The notes beneath the pieces are model-generated. The model worked only from the letters and a program-made list of their open reading frames with translations, was not told where the DNA came from and ran no database searches. The translations under genes were made by a program, and so were the position numbers. Positions 8,501 to 23,500 of a DNA stretch of 64,000 nt are shown piece after piece. Source of the DNA: an uncultured Gammaproteobacteria bacterium (lineage in GTDB: Bacteria; Pseudomonadota; Gammaproteobacteria; Pseudomonadales; Ketobacteraceae); contig CAJXXT010000001.1 of NCBI GenBank assembly GCA_913063495.1, positions 17,108 through 81,107 on the forward strand. The letters are read 5' to 3'. The first letter of the stretch is position 1. Every line of letters starts with the position of its first letter.

Positions 8501-11500
8501 GTAATAATTCATCTGATAAACGGATCGGCCCATTCGGTCATAATATTTTTGATTTACAAACTGTTGGTTTGCACCCGTCCCTGCATCCCCTGCTTGTGTT
8601 GCAACGTGTCGATTATCCGCATCATATTGATAAAACTCAGTACTATTATTACGTTCTGCTTTTATTCGGTTACCCGCTAAGTCATAGGTGATGATGGAAC
8701 TATCATCCTGGTCACTGTTTTTAACTAACGAATAAACACCTTCATCGTCAACGGTTGCACTTCCCTTCGCTACACGCAGTCGATCCATTTTGTCATAGCT
8801 ATACCAAAGAGCCGTTGTTGCATCATCTTGCTGACCATCTTCGTAAACTCGTATACGGTTGCCCATAGCATCGTATTCATACTGGACGTTAATACCGTAT
8901 TGATCCATTCCTTCGCTTGTTGAGACGACATTAGTGACTCGGCCTAGGTCATCGTAGTAGGTTTTCGTGTTGCCAATGGCTTCGTTTTTAACATCACGAT
9001 AGCGTGTTTCTTTGAACGTATAACTTTGCTTAACATACTCATCGTCGTCTTTACTCCACACTGTTCTATACCTCAGGACATCGACAGTGTATTCCTCTAA
9101 CTCATATATCTTACCTTTAAAAGCCTCGTTGGCTTGGCGTCCCAAAATGTCATATTCAAAGCTGGTCTCTAAATTTGTGCCAATATCATTACGTGTTTTC
9201 ATTTGACCGTTCATCAAATAATCAAACGTAATATCTTGTTTCTCCACTTCGTAATTATAATTGGTGCTTGAAAAGAAACGATCATCTGTTTGATATTGGT
9301 GACGTAATTGACCGGCTTGATCGTAATCAAAATAGGTAGTGATACCGCCTAAATCAACCATCTCGCTCTTTCGACCGAAATAATCATTGGTGGTGCGAGA
9401 GTACCCTCCGCCCAGTAACCAGCTTCCTGCTTTATTACCTTGTTCATCAAAAAAGAACTTGGTTTTACTGTACTCACCTATCCCAGCGGTATCATCACCC
9501 ACAACCGTTTGTACAACATTGCCCAGCCCATCAAAGGTGTTTTGTGTGGTTTGCCATGTATTTGTTTTACCGTTATCGATGCTCGTAATCAGCTGCTTCA
9601 TTTCTACCTGGTTACCAGCCTCATCATAGGTATAAGCCGTTTCACCACCACTAGCGGTATAGTGATTGGTCATTTGACCCGCTTGATCATAACGATAATA
9701 ATGACTGTGACCTAGTGCATTGGTTGCTTCTCTTCGCTGGCCCAATGCATCATAACCATTATGCAGGACACCACCATCTGCTGCTACTTGCTTCGCTGCT
9801 TGCCCTTGGTTATTAAAGCCTGTGGCCTTGCGGTGATTGTTGGCATCAACAGTACCAATCGTTCTGCCTTGTCGATCAAGGTAGTAATGAGTGTCTATTG
9901 TTAACAAATCTATTTTTTGTAGTTTGCTATCATATTCATCACCTACCTGCTGCCAACCGGCAATAGTATCTCCAACCAATTTTTGTTCGTAGATCACTTT
10001 ATTTTGGTCGTTATAGTGATAAAGCGTTGTGTTTTCTGCAGCGTCTGTTGAGGTTAACGTATTACCCCAACGGTCGTAGGTTTGGCTAGTTGTGGGGCTA
10101 AAGGTTTCAGGTGTATTGGGGTCCCCTGAAATAAACTCAGGGTATTCAACATGAGTGGTGCGCCCAAGCGAGTCGAATTGATAGTGCGTCTTACGCAACA
10201 GGTTATCCGCTGTTGTAAATACCTGTGCGTAGGATAAGTTACCAATGTCCGTATCCGTATCTGCTCCGTCTTGATACAACATACCGCTATCGGATATTTC
10301 CTGAACCATGTTACCAAGGCGGTCGTAATAATAAGCTCGGTCAACACCCGTATCTTTGTTCGTTTTAATTAACTGACCAAGGTTGTTGTATTGGAAGTAC
10401 TCCTGCAGGGAAGCTTCAGTTTCAGGAGCGGCCGTGTCATTCCCGAGATTGGCACTATTCACATGCCCCCTCGCAATCATTTCACCAAAACTGTTATAAC
10501 GCATTTCAGTTACTGACAATTCTTGCGCATCCACAGCAGTTCCGAGCTGCTTATCATCACTTAACTGACGGAAATCCTCATCCATCTGTGGGCGTAACTC
10601 AATAGCGTGGGTTTGTTGACCAACGTTATCGTAGCGGAACACTTGCCCCTGAACCTGTCGGCGCAAATGCCCAAAGTCATCAGTGGTTGTCGTCGTTAAC
10701 CACTCCTTACGCAATTTCCCAGCTTCATCGTAAGCAAAGAACGTATTGTTTTGTTCCCCGTTGATGTGTTGTGTCATATTACCGGCTTGGTCATAACGCC
10801 AGCGGCTTATTTGGTCTTTGTTGACATCAGCATTTCCAACAACATCACCGTTAGCAAGCCGCTCTCGATTCGCACCGCCACTGTAGCGAGTTTCCTGAAG
10901 ACGGTTTCCTACTGCATCATAGGCAAATGCGGTTAATGGGGAAACGATTTGCCCCGTGCCTGCGTCAACTTGTGATTGGCTATCGACGCCATTACCAACC
11001 GTCATCATTGCAGAGTCCGCAGGTTCACCTAATTCACTAGGAATTAACGTGAGTGCACCTCCCACCGCTTCACCAGTGACATTGTTTGTTCCATCAAACA
11101 ATTGGAATTGATAAATGCCTGCTGGGATACCATCTCGTCCACCCCAGTACATACCATCAGCAACGCGCTCTACTTCAACCTCTTTCCATAACGGCTGATA
11201 GCGATTAATAACCACGCCATCTTGGGTTTCTATTGAATCCTCTAATGCATTTTGAGGCACACGATAACGTAATGTTAGTGACCCTGGGTTCTCTGGTAAA
11301 TTAACATTGAGCAATTCAACGCGATTCACACTTGCGTCACCGCTGCCAGACGAATTGGAATTCTCACGTTGGGTATCAATAACTTTAAGTTTTGTATCTC
11401 CAACCTGCTTCCACACCGTTACACCGATTATACCTTCAATACGAGCGCTACGGCCTTTAGAGGTTTTATCATGGGTGTTGTAAAAGCTTAAACCCTTCTG

Positions 11501-14500
11501 CGTATAAGTTACTCGACCATTGCCATGCCCTGGTGCAGACACAGAACCAGAAATACCATCAGGCGCTTCCCAACCAAACCCACCGCCTACTTTCACTTGC
11601 CCGGAGGTAATGGTTTTAGTGTGCCTGTTCCCATGAGCATTACTGGTTTCAATCGTAATGCTCCAGCTTACATCGCCATCACCCAACTGCTGAGTAGAGG
11701 ACCAATCAACAGAAAATGCATTGTTATGACGCCATTTGTCTTTTTTATGATCAAACCGCATTTGACTTTTAACATTACTATCAACACTGTAGTTCGAGTT
11801 CAGAATAGAAAATGTTGATTGGGTTTCATCATTCGCCTGGGTGATTTGATAATTACCCTGCGTTAGTACTGCCTTCGTCGTGATGTCTTCCATCACAAAC
11901 TGATATCCACCACGAGCTAGCATTTTTGATACAGTGCCATTTGTAGTGTTATTTATAGTGTAGGTATGACGAGAACCCATACTACTATGGGTCTCTGCAG
12001 GCACCTCGCTACCATTAATCGTTAAGCGCAAATCCCCTTCGGTTACTGGCGTTAGAACGTGTATTTTTACTTCGCCGTCGCTTTGCTCTACCCAACTTGT
12101 CGTATTAGTGGGGGAGTTTTGTTCATCAGTGATAATATCTATTTCACCAGAAGAAACACCGTAGCGTTCTTCGTCCCCGATTCGGAAATAATTCACGCGA
12201 TATTCGTAGCGGTTCGTATCCAGATGTTTTACATCTACCGTTGTGGTTACTGCATTAACTGTCGCAATAATCGTATCACTCCAACCCGACGTTCCAACAA
12301 TACGGTGTTGAAACTGCACCTTATCAAGGTCAATACCCGCCAGCTGCGGACTACGCCAACTTAACAGTGCATCACTTTCACCTTTCCTAGTGTGCGTAAT
12401 CACCAACTGCTCTGACGAATCCTGGGTGGACGAAATCATTTCTGGCTCTAGTACTGCCGTTACTCTGCCCAATACATCGTAGAAGGTTTGCGTTGTCAGT
12501 TTGGTATCAACGGTTCCATCTTTGGTAGTACTCAGTGCAACAACATTACCCAACACATCATAGGTTGTTTCACTGAGCAGTACTTCTTCTGCATAGGTTC
12601 TCGTTAGCTCGCTACTAACCGCATTATTGTTAGGATCTGTAAACTCCACCTGATCGACAAAAGTATGGCGCTGTGTTTCTGACGTCCGACGACTTAGCAC
12701 ATCATAGGTATAGTGAAATTCTCTGTCATAACCAATAGCACTACTTAACACATCTTTAAAAGCTTCTTCAGTATTAATTTCAGCGGCACTGGCGGTGGTC
12801 AGATTTTGTTTAGATAGGTTACCGGCCTTAAAGTCAGCTACGCTACCCCCGTATTGTTGAGCATATTCCATGCGCCCAATTTGGTTCCCTTCACTGTCAT
12901 AGCTCACCACTGTTAGATAATTTTCAGAATCTAAGGTGGCTATGCGACGCCCTGCTTGATCGTACAGGTGATGAGTGCTGACTTTAAGATCAGCCCTCTG
13001 ATCATCAACACTCATGCGCCATTCTTCAACGATTTGTCCAAAATCATCGTATTCTGTACCGCTAATGGGTGCGACGTCTGACAGTTTATCGTTACCCTCG
13101 TCATCAACCCCCTTAACAAACATGGCGACAACAGTTTGCTTAACGGCTGTTTGACGATTTAGTGCATCATAGCTATTAGTAATAATACGATCGTTAACAT
13201 TCCCAACCAATTCGGCCTCTAGCGCCGATAATGTCATGCCATAACGTCCATTTGTTGGCACACTTAACATATCAACGTTATCAATATCCAATACATTCGC
13301 ATAACGCGTTAAGGTTTGAATATTATTAAAGGCATCATAGGTATAACCCGTCACATAGTTTTCACCATCCACTTCATAGGCTAAACGATTACCTGCGTCA
13401 TACACTTTGAATGTATCAACTCCTCGCGTATCACGGTGCGCCGTTTCATTGCCTAAACTATCAAAGTAGGTGGTTTCTGTTGGGGTCCGTGTGACTTGTA
13501 ACCGTACTTCATTGGCATAGTCTTGTGTCGCTCGTGTATCAGACACTTCATCATAAACACCTACCGTCGGGTGGGTGGTGGTGGTTTGTCGACCTAAGTC
13601 ATCGTACACAAAACCTGTTACTCGCTCACTTAAAGTGCCTTTACCTTCAACCATACGGGTAACATTACCCAAACCATCGTATTCATACTCTGTAATTACT
13701 GATTGTTTGGTATCAACAGAACGTGTTGTTTCTGCCCATTCCGCCCAACGCACATCATCAACCAGGTTATCCATTTGGTGAAGCGTAACCGCCTGATCAT
13801 CTGTCCCTGCGGCAGCTAATCGAATACCTGTTGACGCTGTTGATTTAACATCTCCGTCTTGATCTACATCCCAGTCCGTTTGGAAGCTAACAGAACCGAC
13901 TTCATTACGCGCACTGCCATTAACGGTATAAACCGTTGCCGTTAGTGTCGATGTATCATCACCAGAATAGGCACGAGCAAGATGAAAACGAAATACATAG
14001 GTTTCATTACTATCAAGTACAAGTGCGTTATCACTGGCATTTTTTAAGGTGCTTGTGCTGGAGTCATCACCATGCAAATGTGAGACCTGAACAGTACTAC
14101 CACTAAGCTGAAGCTCAACGCCACGCTTAGAATTAGGGCCATCATCAAGGTCATTCGCCCCTGTATAATAAATTACAGGATTGGTTGCGAGTACATCGCC
14201 ACTAAAGCTAAGAGTGGTTTCCCAAATGTTATCCGAGGCATCATTGAGTACCATTGCTGCGCTGGCCTCAGTAGCACCCGTATTCTGCAAGCGTAATCCA
14301 TCACCGGACGCGCTCGGTATTGCCTTTAATGCCTCATCAACAACCAGCTCACCAGCACCTTCTTCAAAACTCTCAGAGCTTAGTACACCCACTAGTTCTG
14401 TTTGTTCTACCACTGGTGTGATCTTTTGAATAAGACGGTTGGCGCCATCGTACACAGAGACCCAAGTATCTCCTTTCTTGTTAATTAATGCCGTTCTATT

Positions 14501-17500
14501 CCCTGCGGCATCGTATTCGTAACGCTCTTTATCCGTTGGGTGGTTACTTTTGCTATTGGCATCCTCATCAATAACAGCAATCACACGTCCAGCGTTATCA
14601 TACTCTGTACTGGTTTGACGCAAGCTATTCACAAAGTTGGTATTGGTAACACTGGTATTCCCTTTACTGATGTTATCGACTGCCGAATACCAATTTTGTA
14701 CTGTTGTCTGTAACTTGGTACCCCAAGCATTCAACTGCAAAGTCGCCGATTCTAATGTTGCACCTTCCAACTCAACCAGTGACATGCCATTCAGCGCATC
14801 GGTGATCTTCGCCAAACTGCTATCAAAAGCACTGCTGGATAAATTGTTTAAACGCTCTTTGTTTGGATTAAGCGTATCGCCTGCAAACAATAGCTCTAGC
14901 GCATGGGGAACCGTATAACGTCGGCTATGAATCATCCGACCCGCAGCATCGTATTCACTTTCACTCATATAGCCAAGGCTATTTAATTGGGTTTTCTGGC
15001 GACCTAATACATCATAAGTGAACCAGGTATAGCGGTTAGTTGTGGTTTCCCCTGTCTTTCGCACTTCGGCACGGATTTGTGATGCGATGTCATCAATACG
15101 TTGCTCTTTGATAAAGCTTTCAATACTTGTTTCAGTAGCACTGCCCGTATAATCATTCAGCGCATCATCATATTGCACCTGTAACACCAAACGACCCGCT
15201 CGGTCGTATTGGCTCTCAGTGACTTGACCCAATGCATTCACCTGAATCCACGCACGGCCCAACACATCATAAATCGTTTGTTGCTGGTGAGAGTTAGCAA
15301 CGGGCGCTTGTGCGCCAGAAATTGCGTTATCAACCAAGATGACAGCATTATTGCCGCTGTGAGTCTCTGCTATTAATTGATTCTCAAGATCTGTATCAAT
15401 CGCATATTGAATGGTTTGTACAACACGGCCCACACGATCATAAATATTTTTGCTAATAAGCCCCAATGCATCGATGGTATAGATTAAACGCCCCGCATCA
15501 TCGTAGACTCGCTGGCTTGTCGGGTGTTGAGCCATAATATCCGCTTGGCCAACCGCGGCATCATCTCCTAACCCAAGACGAGCAATCACCTCATCACTGT
15601 TGGCACCACCCGCTAACAAATAGGTGTTTATCGGTGCCGCATACTGTCGAATAGCTACAACCTGATGTTGTGCATTGTAAATAGTTTCACTGACATCACC
15701 TTCGGCACTAACACGAAATATTTCTCGGTCTGACGCATCATAATAAAATAACGTTTGAGCACCGTTGGCAGCAGTGGATACAACAACATTGTTATTATCG
15801 TCATACTGATAACGGGTTGTTAGATCCAAACCTTGATAAAGCTCTTGTCCCGTTTCATCATCAATAAAACTGCCATCAACGATTTCTGCAACACGGCGAC
15901 CCAAGGTATCGTATTCATAACGGGTACTGGATAATGGTGCAGAGTATATACGCACTAAATTGTCATTGTCATCCGTATCATATTGTACGTTGGGCACACC
16001 TCCGGTGCTAACGGTGAGCTGGTTACCTAGGTCATCATAGGTAAAGCTTGTCACCACATCATTTTCCCCTTCACGATCAATATCGTTATCAGGGATAACG
16101 CCTTTCACGGTAACGTGTGAAACACGCCCCGCCACATCGTATTCCGTTGTGGTGATAATGGCATTGTTTGGGTTTGCTTCAGCGACCTCTCCTGGTGTAC
16201 CTAACCATTGAATATCCGATACCTGACGGCCTTGGGCGTCGTACCGATAATCTGTAACTAGATTAAGTCCAGCACTATTGCCCGTGGCATCTTCAGAGTA
16301 ATCAACCGTTTTGCGAATAAGTCGCTGTGCGGCATCATAGGTGAAGTGCACCTTAGTGCCGTTCACATCTTCCGATATTTTCAACAAACCGGATTGATAG
16401 TACTCGTTAACAGAATCTGCTTGTTGCTGTGAATCAGCCTGTACCGCCTCGATATACCCCTGAATAGTACTTTCTGAGAATGAAGCAAGGTCTCTCAGTG
16501 CTTCAGTGTTGTTATAAACGGCCGTTAACTGACCTTGATCGTTATAGTCATAGATTGTACGGTCACCGTTGGCTTGTTCCACTAAACGGGTTTCACCAAA
16601 ACGGTTAGAGATTGTTGTTTCCGTTAAGGTTTGGGTACCGGTATTGATTTTTATTGCAACGTTTCGGTTGGCGTCGTTATAAATATATTGGGTTGTGCCA
16701 ACACCATCTTGTAATGTTAATACACGGCCTAAGGCATCATAGGTGGTATCACGCTGGCTTAATATCTCACCGCCCTTATTAAATTGCAGAACCTGTGTTT
16801 GGCGACCAATTTTATCCGAGATAATTTGGGTGCGGTTATTATTACCATCAAACTGATCGGTAATACGACCAAACGCGTCATAAATTACACTAGCGTTACG
16901 ACGAACGCCTAACGCATCATCAGAAGTACTGACAACACGGCCACGTTTATCATAGAAGCTTTCATTAATAATGGTTTGGCCATCTACATTTCCACCTTTC
17001 GCCTCACGAATGGTACGAGTACGTTCAGCAAACGCGTTATATTCAAAACGTTGTTGATTACCCAATGCATCTGCCAGCAGGCGCACTGAACCACGACGGT
17101 CATACCGTATATGGTTTCGGTTATCACTTTCGGTTCGAAAGCTACGGAAGTATTGCAATAATAGCGCACTGGTTATGCCACCTTGCAACTGGCTGATATC
17201 AATCACATCACTCGTAATATGCGCCACATAGGTTTGTGAACCTATAACGTCACCAAAGCTGTTATAAAGCGTTTCAGCCAGTTCATCATTGGCATTTAAG
17301 CTAAAGGTTAATCGGCCATTTGCATCATAGAAGAAGCGCGTAGTACGTTCATTATTTTTAATGCCCTCATCAGCAGATGCCGTTGTTGTACTGATGCGTA
17401 AACCGTTAAGGTCATAAGCATGAGTAATAACTTGATCACCGTTAGTTTCACTCGTGACTCGACCTTTTACATCATACCCTTGAGAAGCTGTTCGACTATT

Positions 17501-20500
17501 ACTAATAGCATTGTCGTAATTAGCAATAGTCGATACCACACGTCCCATATTATCGTAATTAATTTGGGTAATGGTGTCATCAACGGCAATGCTCTGATTC
17601 ACCTCCCCACGCAAGGTGTAATTTACTTTGGTTAACTGATCAACACTGGAACCCGTTGCTGCAGGTTTAAAGATCAATTCACCGTTATCATCAATGCTTG
17701 TATAAGATAATAACTTACCCACCGTCATTAACGCAGGGTTCGCAAACACAACGTCCTTAAGGTAAGTATCCGTTAACTGGCGTTGTAATACTTTGGTGGC
17801 GACTTGTTGATTATTTTGATTATATTCAACTAAGGTAACAATACCTTCGGCGTTGATGGTAGCGACAACAGAACCACGTTCATTGTATAGGGATACATTG
17901 TGCAAGGTGGTGTCTGAGTTCGCCTGGGTGCTTTCTAATACTTCCGTTAATGAACCGTTGGCACGTAGTGATTCTGAGACCAGCGCGCTGTATTGAACCG
18001 TATCAATCAGCTGGTTAAATCCGTTGTAGATGAATTCTGTTACAGCGCCATCAGCAGATAGAGTTGCTTGAACTTGGCCGTTAACGTCATAGAAGGTACG
18101 CGCTTCTCGCCCATTGATATCGCGGGTGAATTGGACATCTAGAACAGTGGGAGTATCGCTGTTATAGGCGATATCAAAAGTGCCTGTTGCACCGCTGATT
18201 TCTTTATGGGTGAGTGAGTCTACGTAGAGGATCTCGAAATCGTGGAGGCCGGTGGTTTGGTTTTCTAATATTTCAGTTGTTTCTAGGGTTAAATCAGTTA
18301 ACGAAACATGAAATTGGCTATTCGCATCCAGTTGTACATTAACATTCTTCCAGCCATTGTCATCAACAGAATAGTCAATATCAGTAGCTACTTTATAGCG
18401 AATCCATACATCAGTAGATGATGGGATATTGTCAGCATTCCATGTTAATGATGGTGTAGTCGCAGGAACGCCAACAACCCCAACAGTATAAGGTACCATT
18501 CGATACTCAAAGAACTCTGATCCGTTTTTATCAACCAATTTAAATCGAACAAGGTAGTGACCTTCTGGCAATGTTTCAGAGGTATCACCTCTAAAATTAA
18601 CCGATCCGCTCCAATTTTGAATTTCCGAAACCTTTGTTACTACATTGCGGCTATTTTCCGAATTAAGGGCTAATTCTAGCTCGGGAAGGGTTGATGCGTT
18701 GAACAACTCACCTACGGTTTTTCCTCCGTAGATTTCGTCAAATGCGAAAATATCAACTTCAACTGAATCAATATTAGAGAACTGATATTTACCGGCTATT
18801 TCAGAAGGGATATCAACTACTTTACCACCAGCTGAATCTGTTTTCTCCAAAGAAAAAAGCTGTAACCCGGTATCAATAATCCCACTTTCTTCATACGTCA
18901 ATACATGATCAGGATCTACACTTGTTTTCCACGAAGCATAACTCCCCTGAACATTAGATTTCAATGTCCCAGAAACTGAACTACCAACCGGCTTATCGCC
19001 TTTAAAGTAATCAATCCTATATTTTAGGCCCGAAGTCGAGGGTAAATATATCTGTTCCAAGTCAATTTCAATTGATATTGATATACTATCGCCCACCAAT
19101 TCATAAGCACTGACAGTCTTTTCAAATTCAAACTTTTCACCCGTCACAGGGTTAACAACATCCTCCAAGACAAAATCAAAGGAGGTTATATCATCAGGTA
19201 AGTCGTCAAAGGCTATATCAAAGTCTATTGAGTTCCCTAGTTGATAGGTACCTCCTTCGATTTTTTGCAACCCGCTAAAGTCGTACCTAGATGTATAATA
19301 ATGATCACCTTCATTTTCCTCAACTATACGGTGAGCTGAAGAATACATATTATACGTACCAGGGTTGATATAGCTTATTTCATCACCCTCCTCAAGCCAA
19401 CCAATATTTGAAGATACATTTCCACTGCCTCTCAGATTCAATTCAATAACATTCCCATCGACACCGATACGATCATGCTCCCCCCAAAAGTCGGTCCAAC
19501 TACCAAACCACCCCATTTTATCAATAGCTAAACCAACATACCCAGGGGTATTCTGCTCATAGTAAACCCACTGCTGCCCCAAAAGGCCAGCAGATGTTAC
19601 AGTGCTACGATTAAAATCTGGCTCTTTAAATTCCTCGAAAACGAAATAACTTTTGGCAGACATGCCATAATCCCAATCCCCCCAAAGACCAAAATGATCA
19701 ACATTCTCAAAATCATATCCAGGGACACTAACAACAGGTATACCATTCTTAAAATAGATATTATCAGGAACTCGGTGATCCCCTCCTTCCGCTATATTAA
19801 CCGTAGAGCTAACATAAGTATCAGGGGCATCTGTCAACGCATATATTCGATTCGGTATCACTTCTAAAACTGAGTCAGTATTACTTACAGATCCTGGGTA
19901 TATTACTGAAGATGTAACCTCACTAGCTTGATATGCTAACGCTTCAAAGTCATCAGAAATATTGGAAATCAGGGTTTGAACCCCGGTACCACCCACAATT
20001 TCACTTTCATTGCGATAATCTATACGGTATTGCAATCCATACTTTGTTGGAAATTCAGTCATTCCATCAACAGTAATCAAAACACTTCCATCTTCTGCTA
20101 AACCACCAACACTGTACGTATTAGTGACGAGGTCATTCCCCTCCTCATCAAGAAGAACAAAGTCAAATGACATCACCTCGTCGGGTATATCTTGGAGTGT
20201 GATTTCAAACTCTATTGAGTCGTCTAATGTATAGGACACTCCCTCAAGGGATTGTAAACCATCATGTTGAGTTGACCCATAAAAAGTTGGTGTTGTGTAA
20301 TATTCCTCAGTACCATAATCTACTCTAGACTTCATTTTATACTCAGTAAAATAAAGATTATAGGCCCCTGGTATAATTTCGTTTACTTGAGACCCACTAC
20401 CAGACATCACCCACCCCGATTGAGCAGAGTTAACCCAATCACTAAGCAGTTCTATTTTATTCCCATCCAAATTGACCTTGTCTCTAACCACCCATTCATC

Positions 20501-23500
20501 GGCGAGAGCACCGTGTATCTCTTTATAGACCCCCACAAACCCCAAACCATTCTCTTCAAATTTATATCGATCATTTATCCAAGAAAGCCAAGAGTTCAAT
20601 TCGATTTCAGTTTCCACAATATCGGGCTTATCAAGGTCAGGAAGAGTATCACCATCTTTAAAAACAAAATAACTACGGTCAGAGTATGCTACGTACGTGT
20701 CCTCTGAGAACCTTTCAACATACTCAAAACCCAGCCCACCATTAAGGTCAGGTACAGACAAAACCGGAATACCATTCTGAATAGATATATTATCCGGTAT
20801 ACGATTATCTTTAGTTACCGTCACTGTGGAGCTAACATAACCACTGGCGGCACCAACCGCTCCCACCTCAACCTCAGCGACAACATCCACTTCAACACTC
20901 TGCCCATAAAACCGCCCCAACTCTTCCGCTGTCGGCGTCCCTACATGCTCCGCTATAAACGCTCCATCCAACTGCGAATACAACTGTCCTTCTGCATCTT
21001 TATACTCAATACCATACGCATACTGGCTATCGTTCAACTCTTCAATGGTTAACGTATTAGCATCTAGTCCTTTTGCTATTTCAATAGTGTTCGTAGATGG
21101 ATTATCCGCATCACTGGCAGGATCAAGGTATTGAATAATGTAATGGGTACCTACATCTTGAACACTCACTAAGCTTGTATTTTCATTAACAATCGAACTA
21201 CCCACTAAATTTCTGTCATCGCCTACTTGATAAACCTTATCTTCTGTTCGAATTAACACATCATTTTCATAAGTTTCATCATTCTCAGCATAGTACGATA
21301 GCGTAACCGTGTAATTTCCATCCGCTAATGCTTCACCATTACTCAGGTACACTTGCCCTGCATAACCTGCAATACTGCTAACATTAGTGTCTACTTCAAA
21401 TATTCCAGATTCCCCAACTACCTTTGCATGAATTCGTGTCACATTGGAGTTATCACTACTAGTGGTTTCGCCAATAGCAACATATTGCTCCAATACGGTT
21501 CCCGTCATTTCAGCTAAGGTAACATTACCTTTTCGGGCGCTCATGATGGTTTCTTGGTCACTGTGTTTTTCGAGTATTACAAATTCCCATTCGCTATTCG
21601 GTGCGCCAACAATGGTACTTTGGTATTGGCCGTTAACCTCTGTAACAGCTAATTTTTGATATTCTTCTTCACTGCCTTTTGGTCGTATATGAAGCGCCAA
21701 TTCGTGGGCTGCATTAATTGCCCCGCCCTCTACGGCCCAGGTAACTTGTTGCGTTACAGTATGTTGGTTATTACGCTGGTATTCGGAATTCAGTGTTTCT
21801 GTTACTGCACCGTCTTTAATGAGGTTTACCGCTAAAGAATAGCTACCTTCTGCAAGCGTGTTGTCAGCAGAAATATTGAGATAACCATTGTAGCTATTAT
21901 CTAGACCAGCCCAGGTCGTAACGGTATCAACCAATTCACCGTCACTGTTGGTAATGGTGGTTACTGCATAGTCCAAGTTTAGTTGTTGTGCACCGGTTAA
22001 AAAACCTTGAATACTGGTGCCTTGGCTTTGGCTTAGCTGTTGTGTTTTTACGGTAGCGGTAACGGCGTTCGCTTCAACAATACTTTCACCGCTGGCAACT
22101 GCTGAAGTGGACTCTAGTACATCTGAGAATTGACGTATCGTAGCGCCATTTAGTTGTTCGCTAACACGGTATTCCCATTGATCTATACGATCACCGTCTA
22201 TGGCTTGTGATCCTAAACTAACGCTGTATTTTCCATCAGATTGGGCAACAGAGGCGCTTTGCCATTCAGCTTGACCTTCTCGCCGGTATTTTAATGTAGT
22301 TGTGGAATCTGTATGTTCTCCAGATTCCATCAGGCTATTGATAAGCAAACTATTACCAAACTGTCCACCGTCACCTTTTACGGCCATATAACTATGGCTG
22401 GTTAAAAGAGACGTTGCTGTCGGGTCGCTATAACTCGCGTTAACCATTTCATCGCCTGCTTTATGCAGTTCAATCGATGCGTAAGTTCCTTTTAACGTAA
22501 CGGTGACAACATAATCCGTATTCGCATCCAGATTCATTAACTGGCTGCCTGCACTTAAACTCTGAGTCGTGCTGTAAGCTTTATTATCTTGAATATAAAG
22601 CCCGAGGTACGTGTTCGTGTTACTTGAGTTTTTACCTTCCATTCCCAAAAAGCCAGAGTAATCCAATCGCCCACTGTTAAAGTGGTAGGTCATCTGGGTT
22701 TGTTTCGCGTGTATTGCCGTTGGCAAACTGTTGTCATACTTCAGTGAGCCTGACACGCTCACCCAGTTATCCGATTGGTTGGTGTCATTATGAATAAGTC
22801 GAATACCGTTATCATCGGTAATGACGCGCTCGTTTGCTGTTTCACTATCAACACCGTCAATACTATCTTTGATGATAAAGCCATGATTGGCGGTTAGCGC
22901 ATCACTACCAAGCTCGCTGAATTCTGCAAAATCTATCGTACGAGAGAACTGATCCCATTCCAGCGTATGGCTGGCCTGATGACTGGCATTCAGTGTTCCC
23001 GTATGGGTTACATTAACCGATTGTTGAGCGTAGGCCTGGGTGATGCTGTCTTCTAACCCAGCATTCACTAGTCCTGTTACCGATGTACTGAGTGGGCTAG
23101 TGGTTAATCCTGTTATTGGTAATGCACTGTATTGACCTAATAATCCCGTTAGGCTGGCACCCAGGTTGCTGATTTCAGGGGTGTTCGTGTTAGGTGCGAC
23201 GTCAAACACACTGACTTTTGGTAGCGGCTCACCGTCAACCTGTTCAATCAATACTTCGGTATAATTGGGTTGAGTACCGTCTACAGAACTGGCTTGTCCA
23301 AAGCGTAATTCCATCTGCTTTAGCTGTTCTGCGTTTATGCCTTTCCATGTTAACTGTGCACCTTGTGATTGGGTGCTACTTGCATCAAGTTGATCACTAA
23401 CCTGTAGTGTAAAGCCCGTCAAATCAACAATAGAGTTGTTGTTCAGTGTTGCTTTGACACTAACATCGTATTCACCTGCAGTTAGTGGTGTACCATCGGT

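Noticed and set aside
6743..10940. A canonical Rhs core in the last YD block
   Set aside because: I looked for the DPxG-type core and cleavage region before the tip in both giants and did not find it; LysM and Gly-rich segments stand there instead.
20387..20707. Plus-strand open frames inside the giant genes, such as this one and 45785-46141
   Set aside because: They lie opposite continuous YD or beta-domain coding sequence, lack ribosome sites and show no domain features; they are antisense shadows.
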